Assembly: GCF_006007965.1 (NCBI RefSeq)
Contig: NZ_CP040748.1
Coordinates: 1,736,001 to 1,800,000 of the forward strand
From: Nocardioides jishulii
GTDB taxonomy: Bacteria > Actinomycetota > Actinomycetes > Propionibacteriales > Nocardioidaceae
Reading direction: 5' to 3'
DNA: 64,000 bases
Shown: piece after piece, positions 35,221 to 43,453 of the stretch
Layout: the number at the start of each line of letters is the position of its first letter
How positions within the stretch are numbered: the stretch's first letter is position 1
Program-made: the position numbers and the translations under genes
Notes under the pieces: model-generated
What the model saw: only the letters and a program-made list of their open reading frames with translations
Database searches by the model: none
What the model was told of the DNA's origin: nothing

Positions 35221-35784
35221 ATGCCCTCCTCCCCACCCCGCGTCCTGGTCGTCTCCGCGACCGAGGCCGAGGCCCGGTACGTCCCCGACGGTGTGCCGGT
35301 GGTGATCACCGGGATCGGCAAGACAGCCGCTGCGGCACGCACCGCCCGGGCGCTGGCCGCCTTCGAGGACGTCGAGGAGCTCGTCGTCGTCAACATCGGC
35401 ACGGCGGGCGCTCTGCGCGACGACGTCGCGGGCCTCCACGTGGTGGGGGAGGTCCTCAACCACGAGATCAGCGCGGCGGCCCTGGTCACGCTGGGCTACG
35501 ACCCCGAGCACCGCCTTCTCCTGGGCGAGGACGAGGCGGTCCTCGCGAGCGGGGACGTCTTCGTGGCGGACGCAACCATGCGCTCCCGCCTGGCCGAGAC
35601 GGCACACCTGGTCGACATGGAGGGCTACGCGGTCGCGTGGACGGCCCGCGAGTTCGGGCGCGAGGCCATCCTCGTGAAGCACGTCTCCGACGCCGCTGAC
35701 GACTCGGCGTGGGACTGGCCCACCGTCGTGGACCGCAGTGCCCGGGTCCTGGGGGAGTGGCTCGAGGAGTACCTCGGGCGCTGA
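35221..35784 (+). CDS. Nucleosidase (MTA/SAH nucleosidase-like)
   Basis: A 187-residue purine-nucleoside-phosphorylase-fold protein. VVNIGTAGALRDDVAG is the phosphate-loop region, LVDMEGYAVAWTAREFG supplies the ribose-binding Met-Glu, and VKHVSDAADDSAWDWP the catalytic Asp. It is shorter than MTA/SAH nucleosidase (about 230 residues), so the substrate is tentative. GGAG stands 5 nt before the ATG. Confidence 0.82.
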   Translation: MPSSPPRVLVVSATEAEARYVPDGVPVVITGIGKTAAAARTARALAAFEDVEELVVVNIGTAGALRDDVAGLHVVGEVLNHEISAAALVTLGYDPEHRLLLGEDEAVLASGDVFVADATMRSRLAETAHLVDMEGYAVAWTAREFGREAILVKHVSDAADDSAWDWPTVVDRSARVLGEWLEEYLGR

Positions 35785-35788
35785 ACGC

Positions 35789-36364
35789 TCAGCCGCGCGA
35801 ACTGCGCGACGTACGCCCTCGAACGATGCCCACGAAGGCCTGGGTGCGGTCGTCGTCGGCATCCTTGCGCCACGCCAGCGCCATGCGCGTGGTGGGCAGG
35901 TCGGTGACGACCACGCTGGCGACGTCCTTGCGGTGGTACAGGCGGGCCACCGACATGGGCAGGACCACGACGGCCGTGCCCGACGCCGCGACCTCGACGG
36001 CGTCCTTCACGGACATCTCCGGGAACGGAAGCTGCTCGACCGCGCTGCTCACTCCCTCGGGGACCCCCAGGGCGAACTGCTCGTCGACGAGGTCCGCAGT
36101 GGTGAGCTCGTCGTACGCCGCTCCCGCATGCTCCTTCGACAGCACGACGACCGGCAGCTCCTCGTAGAGCGGGATGCAGTAGAGGTCCTCGGTGTCCATC
36201 GGCAGACGCGCCAGCACCATGTCGGCCCGGCCGTCGAGAAGTACCTCGCGCTGCTCGTCCTGCTCGATGGGCACCAGCTCGAGGGGCTCACGTGAGCGGT
36301 CCCGCCACGCCCTCGCCCACTTGTCGGGGGTGGCGCCGGGCACGAACGCGAGTCGCAGGGTCAT
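35789..36364 (-). CDS. LysR-type effector-binding domain without a DNA-binding domain
   Basis: A 191-residue protein matching only the periplasmic-binding-like effector domain of LysR regulators (MTLRLAFVPGATPDKW, LDGRADMVLARLP, YEELPVVVLSKEHAGA). The winged helix is missing. The start is well placed, with TAGCCT 6 nt before the ATG, so this is not an artefact of start choice. It may bind a metabolite or associate with a full LysR protein; the function is unknown. Confidence 0.8.
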   Translation of the reverse strand: MTLRLAFVPGATPDKWARAWRDRSREPLELVPIEQDEQREVLLDGRADMVLARLPMDTEDLYCIPLYEELPVVVLSKEHAGAAYDELTTADLVDEQFALGVPEGVSSAVEQLPFPEMSVKDAVEVAASGTAVVVLPMSVARLYHRKDVASVVVTDLPTTRMALAWRKDADDDRTQAFVGIVRGRTSRSSRG

Positions 36365-36370
36365 GCGGTG

Positions 36371-36376
36371 AGGCTA
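36371..36376 (-). promoter_or_regulatory. -10 for leaderless mRNA of the LysR-domain gene
   Basis: TAGCCT on the minus strand, 6 nt, then ATG at 36364. Confidence 0.55.
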
Positions 36377-36444
36377 CCGAGCGCAGCGGCACGCTCCGCC
36401 GACGCGTCCTCGACAAAGCCGGCGCAGCGCCGGGTGGTCTCACC

Positions 36445-36450
36445 TACGCT
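36445..36450 (+). promoter_or_regulatory. -10 for leaderless GMC oxidoreductase mRNA
   Basis: TACGCT, 6 nt, then GTG 36457. It selects this start from a frame open far upstream. Confidence 0.55.
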
Positions 36451-36456
36451 GCCACG

Positions 36457-38115
36457 GTGACAGGTGAGGCGCAGGACACGTTCCAGGCCGACGTGGTCGT
36501 CATCGGCAGCGGATTCGGGGGAGCGGTCGCGGCACTTCGCCTGACGGAGGCTGGTCACCGGGTGGTCGTGCTGGAGCAGGGCCGTCACCTCACCGACGAC
36601 GACCTGCACCGCGCCAGGACCGATCCGCGGGCCTACCTCTGGCAGCCCGGTGTCGGCCTACGCGGCTTCTTCTGGCAGCGGGTCTTCCGGCACATGGCGG
36701 TGATCGGTGCGGCCGGCGTCGGCGGCGGCTCCATCGTCTGGGCCGGCGTGCTCCTCGAGCCGGGGCGTGACTTCCTGCGCAGCCCGGCCATGGCCAGCCT
36801 CGGCGTCGACTGGGAGACGGAGCTGCCAGGGCACCTCGACACTGCTGCACGGATGCTCGGGCGCGCCACGTGCCCGCACCGCGGCAGCATGGACGACCAC
36901 CTGTGCCAGGCGGCCCAGGCGCTCGGCGCCGAGGCCACCTTCGGGCCCGTCCCCGTCGCGATCCACTTCGGGCGGCCCGGTGAGACCGTTCCTGACCCCT
37001 TCTTCGACGGCGAAGGCCCCGAACGCACTGGATGTCGACTGTGCGGGGAGTGCCTGCTCGGCTGCCCCTACGGCGCCAAGAACCAGCTGACCCGCAACTA
37101 CCTCCACCTCGCGCAGCGCTACGGCGCCGAGATCCGCGCCGAGCACCAGGTCGACGCCATCGCGCCGTTGCCCCACGGGGGCTACGTGGTCCGCAGCCGT
37201 CATCCGTGGCGGCGCGAGGTGCGGCCCCGCACGATCACGGCGCGACGTGTGGTGCTGGCCGGAGGCGTCCTGGGAACGCTCGACCTCCTCCAGCGCTGTC
37301 GCGACGTCTCGGGCACGCTGCCGCACGTGTCGTCGCGACTCGGGGAAGGTGTGCGGACGAACTCGGAGGCCATCACAGCCGTGCTCCAGCCGCCCGGCGA
37401 CGACTTCTCCGAGGGGCCGACGATCTCCAGTGACTTCCACCCGGACGCGAGGACCCACACCACGCTCAACCGCTACATGGGCGGGTGGCACATGCGCGCC
37501 CAGGTCGGCCCCTTGGTCGACGACGACCTACCCGCGCGACGCGCGCGACGCGTCCTGGCGACGCTCGCGCGCCACCCCGGTGACCAGCTGGCGCTCCTGA
37601 CCTCGCGCCACTTCCTGCGGCGGCTGACCGTGCTGACCACCATGCAGCAGCACGACAGCGAGCTCGCGCTGCGCCTGCGGCGCTCGCCCTGGCTCCCGTG
37701 GCGCAAGGGTCTGCGCTCGGCTGTGGTCGACGGCGTACGGCCACCCAGCAACCTCCCGGTGGCCAACGCCGTCACGCAGGCGTTCGCCGACTCATCAGGC
37801 GGCCGCCCCCTCAACCTGCTCGGCGAGTCGGTCGGGGGTCTCTCCGTCACTGCGCACATCCTCGGAGGAGCGGCGATGGGCCGCGACGCCACCCAGGGCG
37901 TGATCGACTCCCGTCACGAAGTGTTCGGACACCCCGGGCTCTACGTCGCCGACGCGAGCGCCATCCCCGGCAACCTCGGCGTCAACCCCTCGCTCACGGT
38001 CACCGCGTTGGCCGAGCGCTTCTGCACCCTCTTCCCACCCGCGCCGGGCAACCGCCCCGTGCGCCGTCCCGTCCAGGCGCGCGCGGTCGCGCCTGCCGTC
38101 CAGGAGAACTCGTGA
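36457..38115 (+). CDS. GMC family oxidoreductase (cholesterol-oxidase-like)
   Basis: A 552-residue flavoenzyme. VVVIGSGFGGAVAALRL (about 13-29) binds FAD, GAAGVGGGSIVWAGVLLEP follows, and the C-terminal VADASAIPGNLGVNPSLTVTA is the conserved GMC ending. A Cys-rich segment CRLCGECLLGCPYGAK (around 190-205) is typical of the cholesterol-oxidase-like group. There is no signal peptide, so it is cytoplasmic. The substrate is unknown. It overlaps the next gene by 4 nt (GTGA). Confidence 0.88.
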   Translation: MTGEAQDTFQADVVVIGSGFGGAVAALRLTEAGHRVVVLEQGRHLTDDDLHRARTDPRAYLWQPGVGLRGFFWQRVFRHMAVIGAAGVGGGSIVWAGVLLEPGRDFLRSPAMASLGVDWETELPGHLDTAARMLGRATCPHRGSMDDHLCQAAQALGAEATFGPVPVAIHFGRPGETVPDPFFDGEGPERTGCRLCGECLLGCPYGAKNQLTRNYLHLAQRYGAEIRAEHQVDAIAPLPHGGYVVRSRHPWRREVRPRTITARRVVLAGGVLGTLDLLQRCRDVSGTLPHVSSRLGEGVRTNSEAITAVLQPPGDDFSEGPTISSDFHPDARTHTTLNRYMGGWHMRAQVGPLVDDDLPARRARRVLATLARHPGDQLALLTSRHFLRRLTVLTTMQQHDSELALRLRRSPWLPWRKGLRSAVVDGVRPPSNLPVANAVTQAFADSSGGRPLNLLGESVGGLSVTAHILGGAAMGRDATQGVIDSRHEVFGHPGLYVADASAIPGNLGVNPSLTVTALAERFCTLFPPAPGNRPVRRPVQARAVAPAVQENS

Positions 38116-38567
38116 CCCACACCCTGCTCAGCCTCCGCCGGAGCTGGTCGTCCCTGTCCCTTCCCGAGCGCGAGGACCTCAGGGGCGACTGGGAGGCCGA
38201 GTTCGTGGCACCGCTACGACGGGTCGCACCCGCGGGCCTGGGACTGATCGGTCTCCCGCAGTGGTACGGCAAGCGGTTCGCCGACGACGGTGCCGGATGG
38301 CGAGGCGTCAACCTGCTCCGCGCCGATGACGGCCTGACGGAGACGATGCCGATGACGGTGGAGGTCGGGCTGTCCCACGCCGATGACCATCCTTGCGTCG
38401 CCATCACCTACCCGGCGGGCACCCGCAAGCCGTGGCCCTGGGTGCGTGACGAGGCCCGGCGTCTCGACGACGACACCCTGCTCGGGATGACGTACGTCGA
38501 CGTCCCGGGTCTGCGGGCAGCCGGCGGCACGCCCTTCCTGCTCACCAGGGCAGGCGCCGCTCGCTAG
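38112..38567 (+). CDS. Hypothetical protein coupled to the GMC oxidoreductase
   Basis: 151 residues, GTG start, overlapping the oxidoreductase stop by 4 nt (GTGA). Its sequence has a Gly-x-Trp (LRGDWEAEF) followed by QWYGKRFADDG, which resembles GXWXG/DUF4334 proteins; this is a weak match made by eye. Co-translation suggests it assists or follows the GMC oxidoreductase. Its last 4 nt overlap the convergent PLDc_N gene. Confidence 0.7.
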   Translation: MTHTLLSLRRSWSSLSLPEREDLRGDWEAEFVAPLRRVAPAGLGLIGLPQWYGKRFADDGAGWRGVNLLRADDGLTETMPMTVEVGLSHADDHPCVAITYPAGTRKPWPWVRDEARRLDDDTLLGMTYVDVPGLRAAGGTPFLLTRAGAAR

Positions 38568-38785
38568 CGCTTCTTGCCGAAGAGGAGGAACGCCGGCGGG
38601 CCGAAGGGCTGGACGAGGCACGCCAAGGCCCACCACAGCTTGCGTCCCCTGACCTCGTCACGCGGCCGCTTCGCCAGCTCGACGAGGGCGGTGGCAGTGA
38701 GGGCGAGCTCCACGCTCCCGACGACCAGGACGGCGGTCTGCTGCCCGGACGAGAGGTCGTTCCACGTCTTCTTGTTGCGCGCCAT
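38564..38785 (-). CDS. Small PLDc_N-type membrane protein
   Basis: 73 residues with two hydrophobic segments (about 15-38 and 48-67) and the PLDc_N-like ending LWWALACLVQPFGPPAFLLFGKK. Such proteins resemble the membrane anchor of phospholipase D-like enzymes but lack the catalytic part. GAGGAG lies 7 nt before the ATG. Function unknown. Confidence 0.8.
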   Translation of the reverse strand: MARNKKTWNDLSSGQQTAVLVVGSVELALTATALVELAKRPRDEVRGRKLWWALACLVQPFGPPAFLLFGKKR

Positions 38786-38870
38786 CAGCCCGCTCCTCCT
38801 CGTACGACGATGTTGCTCGCAGGCTAGTACGACGTCGCGCCGCGCGGATGCTCGCGGGGCGTCCGGGCAG

Positions 38871-39647
38871 TCAGCCGTTGCTGGGCAACGTCATGATCTC
38901 TGCGCCGTCCTCGGTGATGAGCACGGTGTGCTCGGCGTGCGCGGTGAGGCAGCCGGTCGCGCTCCGCAGGGTCCACCCGTCGTCGTCGGTGACGAGCTCG
39001 TCGGTGTCGGTCATGACCCACGGCTCAAGGGCGAGCAGGAGGCCGGGGCGCAGCTTGTAGCCACGTCCGGGGCGGCCGATGTTGGGCACGTGCGGGTCCT
39101 GGTGCATCGTCGTGCCGACGCCGTGACCACCGAAGTCGGTGTTCACGCGGTAGCCGTCGGCGGTGAGCACCGCACCGATGGCGTGGGCCAGGTCACCGAT
39201 GCGCGCCGAGGGACCGGCCACCTCGATGGCTGCCGCCAACGCCCGCTGGGTGACGTCGATGAGCTTCTCCTTCTCAGGAGTGGTCCCCGTCCCGACGACG
39301 AGGCTGATGGCCGAGTCGGCGACGACGCCGTCGAGCTGGACGGCCAGGTCGAGGGAGAGCAGGTCACCGTCGCGCAGGGCGTAGTCGTGGGGGAGGCCGT
39401 GGAGGACCGCGTCGTTGACGGAGGTGCAGACGTAGTGCCCGAAGGGCCCGCGGCCGAACGACGGCTCGTAGTCGACGTAGCAGGAGACCCCGCCCGCGTT
39501 GCGGATCATCGACTCGGCCACCGCGTCGAGCTCGAGCAGGTTGGTGCCCACCACAGCACGACGGCGCAGCTCCTGGAGGATGTCGGCCACCAGCGCGCCG
39601 GCGGCGCGGGCACGGGGGAACCGCGGGCTGTTCAGGATCTCGATCAT
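38871..39647 (-). CDS. map: Type I methionine aminopeptidase
   Basis: A 258-residue enzyme that removes the initiator Met. Metal ligands are visible in SLDLAVQLDGVVADSA (Asp pair), GGHGVGTTMHQDP (His), LLALEPW (Glu) and AHAEHTVLI (Glu). ATG 39647 is preferred over GTG 39665 because GGAG lies 5 nt before it. Confidence 0.93.
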   Translation of the reverse strand: MIEILNSPRFPRARAAGALVADILQELRRRAVVGTNLLELDAVAESMIRNAGGVSCYVDYEPSFGRGPFGHYVCTSVNDAVLHGLPHDYALRDGDLLSLDLAVQLDGVVADSAISLVVGTGTTPEKEKLIDVTQRALAAAIEVAGPSARIGDLAHAIGAVLTADGYRVNTDFGGHGVGTTMHQDPHVPNIGRPGRGYKLRPGLLLALEPWVMTDTDELVTDDDGWTLRSATGCLTAHAEHTVLITEDGAEIMTLPSNG

Positions 39648-39749
39648 CGTCGCTCCACTCGTCACGGCGACGTCTCGTCGCCACCTGTCCCCGTCATCAT
39701 CCCCGAAGGGGTCGCCGCGCGTCGTGACGCGAAGGGCCCTGCAACGAGA

Positions 39750-39777
39750 AACGGCCCCGGCATCAGCCAGGGCCGTT
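39750..39777 (-). terminator. Terminator of the tRNA-Leu gene
   Basis: AACGGCCC-N12-GGGCCGTT is a perfect 8-bp stem, followed on the minus strand by TTTCTC. It begins 7 nt beyond the tRNA 3' end. Confidence 0.7.
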
Positions 39778-39783
39778 CTTCTG

Positions 39784-39869
39784 TGTCCGAGGGGGGACTT
39801 GAACCCCCACGCCCGATAAAGGGCACTAGCACCTCAAGCTAGCGCGTCTGCCTATTCCGCCACCCGGAC
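39784..39869 (-). tRNA. tRNA-Leu (anticodon GAG)
   Basis: The minus strand folds as an 86-nt class II tRNA. The acceptor stem GTCCGGG pairs with CTCGGAC with one G-T pair; the anticodon arm is CTAGC-TTGAGGT-GCTAG with anticodon GAG (39833-39835); there is a long variable arm, and the T arm contains GGTTCAAGTCC. The discriminator base is A. The 3' CCA is not encoded. It reads CUC and CUU leucine codons. Confidence 0.95.
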
Positions 39870-39965
39870 GAGCAACGAGAGGAACATTAGCAACACCCCT
39901 CCGCAATACGAAAACGGGGGGTGGCGAGGCTTTCGTCGCGGGGTCCGAGCAGGGAGGATGTGCGC

Positions 39966-41282
39966 ATGTCCGCCTCACCCAGCAGTGTCCAGCACGACCC
40001 CGCCGATGAGGTCGTGGACCTGTGCCGCGACCTGATCCGCATCGACACGTCCAACTACGGGGACGACTCCGGACCCGGCGAGCGGATGGCCGCCGAGCAC
40101 GTCGCTGCCCTGCTCGACGAGGTCGGGATCGAGAGCCAGATGATCGAGGACACGGCCGGGCGCACCTCGTTGGTCGCGCGCTGGGGAGGCTCGGAGGGTG
40201 ACGGACTCCTGCTGCACGGCCACCTCGACGTGGTGCCCGCGCAGAAGGAGGACTGGACCCACGATCCCTTCGCCGGTGAGATCGCCGACGGCTACCTCTG
40301 GGGCCGGGGCGCGGTGGACATGAAGGACTTCGACGCCATCCTGCTCTCCGTGGTCCGTGCACGCGCCCGGGCGGGCCGGGTGCCGTCGCGGCCGATCGCG
40401 CTCTGCTTCACCGCCGACGAGGAGGCCGGTGGCCACAAGGGCGCCGAGGTGGTCATCCGCGACCACGCCGCCCTCGTCGACGACTGCACGGAGGCCGTGG
40501 GGGAGGTCGGGGGCTTCACCACGACCGTCCGCGGTCAGCGGATCTACCTCGTCGAGGCCGCCGAGCGCGGTATGGCGTGGATGCGCCTGAAGGCTCGCGG
40601 CACCGCCGGCCACGGCTCGATGATCAACCACGACAACGCCGTGACCACCCTGGCTGCTGCCGTGGCCCGGGTGGGTGCCCACGAGTGGCCGGTGCGGCTG
40701 ACCCCCGCGATGGAGGTGCTCCTGGCAGCCGTGGGGCAGATCGCCGGCGTGGCGGCCACCCCCGACAACGCCCAGGAGCTGGTCGACGAGTTCGAGTCAT
40801 CGGCCCTCATGCTCGGCGCGGTCCTGCGCAACACCGCCAACCCGACCATGCTCGACGCCGGCTACAAGGTGAACGTCATCCCGTCGGAGGCCACCGCGCA
40901 CCTGGACGGCAGGTTCCTGCCCGGCTACGAGGACGAGTTCTTCGCGACCCTCGACGACCTCCTCGGTCCCGACGTGCAGCGCGAGTTCGTCAGCCACCAG
41001 AAGCCGTGGGAGTCGCCCGTGGACGGCGACCTGATGCGGGCGATGACCCGCTCGATCCTGGCCGAGGACCCGGACGGGATCGTCGCCCCCTACCTGATGA
41101 GCGCGGGCACGGACGCCAAGCACTTCACCAAGCTGGGGATGACCACGTACGGCTTCGCCCCGCTGCGCCTACCAGCCGACCTCGACTTCGGCTCCCTCTT
41201 CCACGGCGTCGACGAACGCGTGCCGGTGGACGCGCTCGAGTTCGGCGCCCGCGTGTTCGACCGCTTCCTCGATGAGGCGTGA
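39966..41282 (+). CDS. M20 family metallopeptidase
   Basis: A 438-residue M20/M28-type zinc peptidase. Metal-site segments are LLHGHLDVVPA, GRGAVDMKDF and FTADEEAGGHKGAE, with the dimerisation domain starting near RGTAGHGSMINHDNAV. Substrate could be a peptide or an acylated amino acid. GGGAGG precedes ATG 39966. It follows tRNA-Leu on the other strand. Confidence 0.92.
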   Translation: MSASPSSVQHDPADEVVDLCRDLIRIDTSNYGDDSGPGERMAAEHVAALLDEVGIESQMIEDTAGRTSLVARWGGSEGDGLLLHGHLDVVPAQKEDWTHDPFAGEIADGYLWGRGAVDMKDFDAILLSVVRARARAGRVPSRPIALCFTADEEAGGHKGAEVVIRDHAALVDDCTEAVGEVGGFTTTVRGQRIYLVEAAERGMAWMRLKARGTAGHGSMINHDNAVTTLAAAVARVGAHEWPVRLTPAMEVLLAAVGQIAGVAATPDNAQELVDEFESSALMLGAVLRNTANPTMLDAGYKVNVIPSEATAHLDGRFLPGYEDEFFATLDDLLGPDVQREFVSHQKPWESPVDGDLMRAMTRSILAEDPDGIVAPYLMSAGTDAKHFTKLGMTTYGFAPLRLPADLDFGSLFHGVDERVPVDALEFGARVFDRFLDEA

Positions 41283-41312
41283 GCTGACGCAGGTCAGTGC
41301 AGCCCGAGGAGG

Positions 41313-41543
41313 TCAGAGCAGGAAGAACGTGGAACGCTGCCGGATGATCTTGCGCTTGAGCACGACGGCGCGGCTGCCGTCGGGCCTGATCCTCAACCGG
41401 GACAGCTCCCAGCCACCCGTCTCGGCCCGTTCCACGAGCAGGCGCCGGACCGCGTTGCGGCTGAAGTCACTCGGGTAGACGACCGTGTCGAACTCCCACT
41501 CCACCCCACGACCCAGGGTGCGTTGCGCGGGAGCCATCGTCAT
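41313..41543 (-). CDS. DUF5703 family protein
   Basis: 76 residues: VEWEFDTVVYPSDFSRNAVR, then GGWELSRLRIRPDGSR. This small actinobacterial family has no known function. Its ATG overlaps the stop of the aldo/keto reductase by 4 nt, so the two are co-translated. Confidence 0.82.
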   Translation of the reverse strand: MTMAPAQRTLGRGVEWEFDTVVYPSDFSRNAVRRLLVERAETGGWELSRLRIRPDGSRAVVLKRKIIRQRSTFFLL

Positions 41544-42487
41544 TCCGCCGAGACGTCGTCCAGTGCCGCGATGATCTCGGGCGGCAGCGCCAGGTCCTCG
41601 ACGGAGAGCGCGGCGCTGAGCTGCGCCGCGGTCCGTGCGCCGACGATCGGAGCGGTCACTCCGACCCGGTCACGCACCCAGACCAGGGCCACCTGCAGTG
41701 GCGTCCAGCCGAGCCCTTCGGCGGCCCGGCACACGGCCTCGGTGATCCCACGACCGCGGTCGTCGAGGTAAGGGTTGACGAAGCCGGAGAAGTGGTTCGA
41801 GGCCCCCCGGGAGTCCTGGGGCGTCCCCGAGCGGTACTTGCCCGTCAGGACGCCTCGACCCAGGGGTGACCAGGGCAGGATCCCCATCCCCATCGCCTTC
41901 GCGGCCGGGAGCACCTCGGCCTCGATGCTGCGCTTCAGCAGCGAGTACTCGACCTGCGTGCTGGCCAGCGGCGTACGCCCCGGGACGGCTCGCTGCCAGG
42001 TCGCGGCCTGGGCGGTCTGCCAGCCGGTGTAGTTGGAGACGCCCACGTAGGAGGCTCGACCGGAGCTCACGGCGTGGTCCATGGCGGCCAGGGTCTCCTC
42101 GAGCGGAGCCTCGTCCGTCCACACGTGCACCTGCCACAGGTCGACGTGGTCGACCCGGAGGCGGCGCAGCGACTCGTCGAGGTTGGCGAGCAGCGTGCCC
42201 CGCGACGTGTCGGCCACCCGCTCGGCGCCACGACGACCCACGCCTGCCTTGGTGCCGATAACGATCTCGTCGCGACGCAGCACGTCACCGATCAGGGAAC
42301 CGATCAGCGCCTCCGACGCCCCGTCGCCATAGCTGGCAGCAGTGTCGACGAACGTCCCACCGGCCTCGTGGAAGGCGACCATCTGGTCACGGGCCTCGTG
42401 CTCGTCGGTGTCCCGACCCCAGGTCATGGTGCCGAGGCCGAGGCGGGAGACACGGAGTCCAGTACGTCCGACGGCGCGTTGCTGCAT
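41540..42487 (-). CDS. Aldo/keto reductase
   Basis: A 315-residue NADPH-dependent reductase with the TIM-barrel pattern: LGLGTMTWG, FVDTAASYGDGASE (catalytic Asp/Tyr), and IGTKAGVG. The YajO-like subfamily is likely; the substrate is unknown. ATG 42487 is chosen over GTG 42496 because a TAACGT hexamer (42495-42500) would overlap the earlier codon. Confidence 0.9.
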   Translation of the reverse strand: MQQRAVGRTGLRVSRLGLGTMTWGRDTDEHEARDQMVAFHEAGGTFVDTAASYGDGASEALIGSLIGDVLRRDEIVIGTKAGVGRRGAERVADTSRGTLLANLDESLRRLRVDHVDLWQVHVWTDEAPLEETLAAMDHAVSSGRASYVGVSNYTGWQTAQAATWQRAVPGRTPLASTQVEYSLLKRSIEAEVLPAAKAMGMGILPWSPLGRGVLTGKYRSGTPQDSRGASNHFSGFVNPYLDDRGRGITEAVCRAAEGLGWTPLQVALVWVRDRVGVTAPIVGARTAAQLSAALSVEDLALPPEIIAALDDVSAE

Positions 42488-42494
42488 GAGGGAC

Positions 42495-42500
42495 ACGTTA
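42495..42500 (-). promoter_or_regulatory. -10 for leaderless aldo/keto reductase mRNA
   Basis: TAACGT on the minus strand, 7 nt, then ATG at 42487. Confidence 0.55.
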
Positions 42501-42569
42501 GCCAGAGGCTCCCACGCCTTGGCGTACGGCTCGCCGGGAACGGCCTCCGCGCCCGGCCCAGGGTGGCCC

Positions 42570-42575
42570 TAGGCT
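42570..42575 (+). promoter_or_regulatory. -10 for leaderless uppP mRNA
   Basis: TAGGCT, 8 nt, then ATG 42584. Confidence 0.6.
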
Positions 42576-42583
42576 GTGGCCCC

Positions 42584-43417
42584 ATGTGGGATCTGCTGAA
42601 GGCCGTCGTCCTCGGAACACTGCAAGGACTCACCGAGTTCCTCCCGATCTCGAGCAGTGCGCACCTGCGGATCTTCCCCGAGTGGTTCGGCTGGGGCGAC
42701 CCGGGCGCCGCCTTCACCGCCGTCATCCAGATCGGCACCGAGCTCGCCGTGCTCATCTACTTCCGCAAGGACATCTGGAGCATCGGGTCGACGTGGGTGA
42801 AGGCGCTCGTCAAGCCGGAGCTGCGCGGCACCCACGAGGCGCGGATGGGCTGGTTCATCATCGTCGGCTCGCTGCCCATCGTGCTGCTCGGCATCACCCT
42901 CAAGGACGTGATCGAGCGGGACTTCCGCAACCTGTGGATCGTGGCCACCATGCTCGTGGTGATGGGCGTGGTGCTCGGCATCGCCGACCGGGTCGGGCGC
43001 AACGAGCGGCGTACCGAGTCGATCGGCATGAAGGACGCCGTCCTCATGGGCCTGGCGCAGGCGATGGCCCTGGTGCCCGGCGTCTCGCGCTCGGGGGCCA
43101 CGATCTCGATGGGTCGCTTCCTCGGCCTCGAACGGGAGGCGGCCACCCGCTTCGCCTTCCTGCTCGCGATCCCCGCCGTGGTGGGCGCGGGTCTCTTCAC
43201 CCTCCCCGACATCCCGAACGGCGACAACGCCTACGGCTGGGGCCCCACGCTGGTGGCCACCGTGGTCTCCTTCGTCGTCGGCTACGCCGCCATCGCCTGG
43301 CTGCTGCGCTACGTCTCGACGAAGTCCTACACGCCGTTCGTCATCTACCGGATCGCCCTGGGCCTGACGACCATGGGCCTCCTGTACGCCGGGGTCCTCG
43401 TGGCCTCCGGGAGCTGA
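42584..43417 (+). CDS. uppP: Undecaprenyl-diphosphatase
   Basis: A 277-residue BacA/UppP membrane protein with about eight helices. The catalytic motifs are GLTEFLPISSSAHL (15-28) and PGVSRSGATIS. It recycles undecaprenyl diphosphate for cell-wall synthesis, and its loss raises bacitracin sensitivity in known species. Its stop lies inside the terminator it shares with corA. Confidence 0.95.
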   Translation: MWDLLKAVVLGTLQGLTEFLPISSSAHLRIFPEWFGWGDPGAAFTAVIQIGTELAVLIYFRKDIWSIGSTWVKALVKPELRGTHEARMGWFIIVGSLPIVLLGITLKDVIERDFRNLWIVATMLVVMGVVLGIADRVGRNERRTESIGMKDAVLMGLAQAMALVPGVSRSGATISMGRFLGLEREAATRFAFLLAIPAVVGAGLFTLPDIPNGDNAYGWGPTLVATVVSFVVGYAAIAWLLRYVSTKSYTPFVIYRIALGLTTMGLLYAGVLVASGS

Positions 43418-43453
43418 CCCGGGCAACCGGCTCAACGAGCTGGCGCCGGGTCA
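43415..43453. terminator. Shared terminator bounded by two stop codons
   Basis: TGACCCGG (43415-43422) pairs with CCGGGTCA (43446-43453), with an inner 7-bp stem CCGGCTC-aac-GAGCTGG that includes one G-T pair. The ends are the uppP TGA and the corA stop (TCA on the plus strand). It serves both convergent genes. Confidence 0.7.

Noticed and set aside
36292..36456. Longer start for the GMC oxidoreductase
   Set aside because: It would overlap the divergent LysR-domain gene and its promoter. The extra residues are Arg/Pro-rich shadow sequence and the hexamer at 36445 marks GTG 36457.
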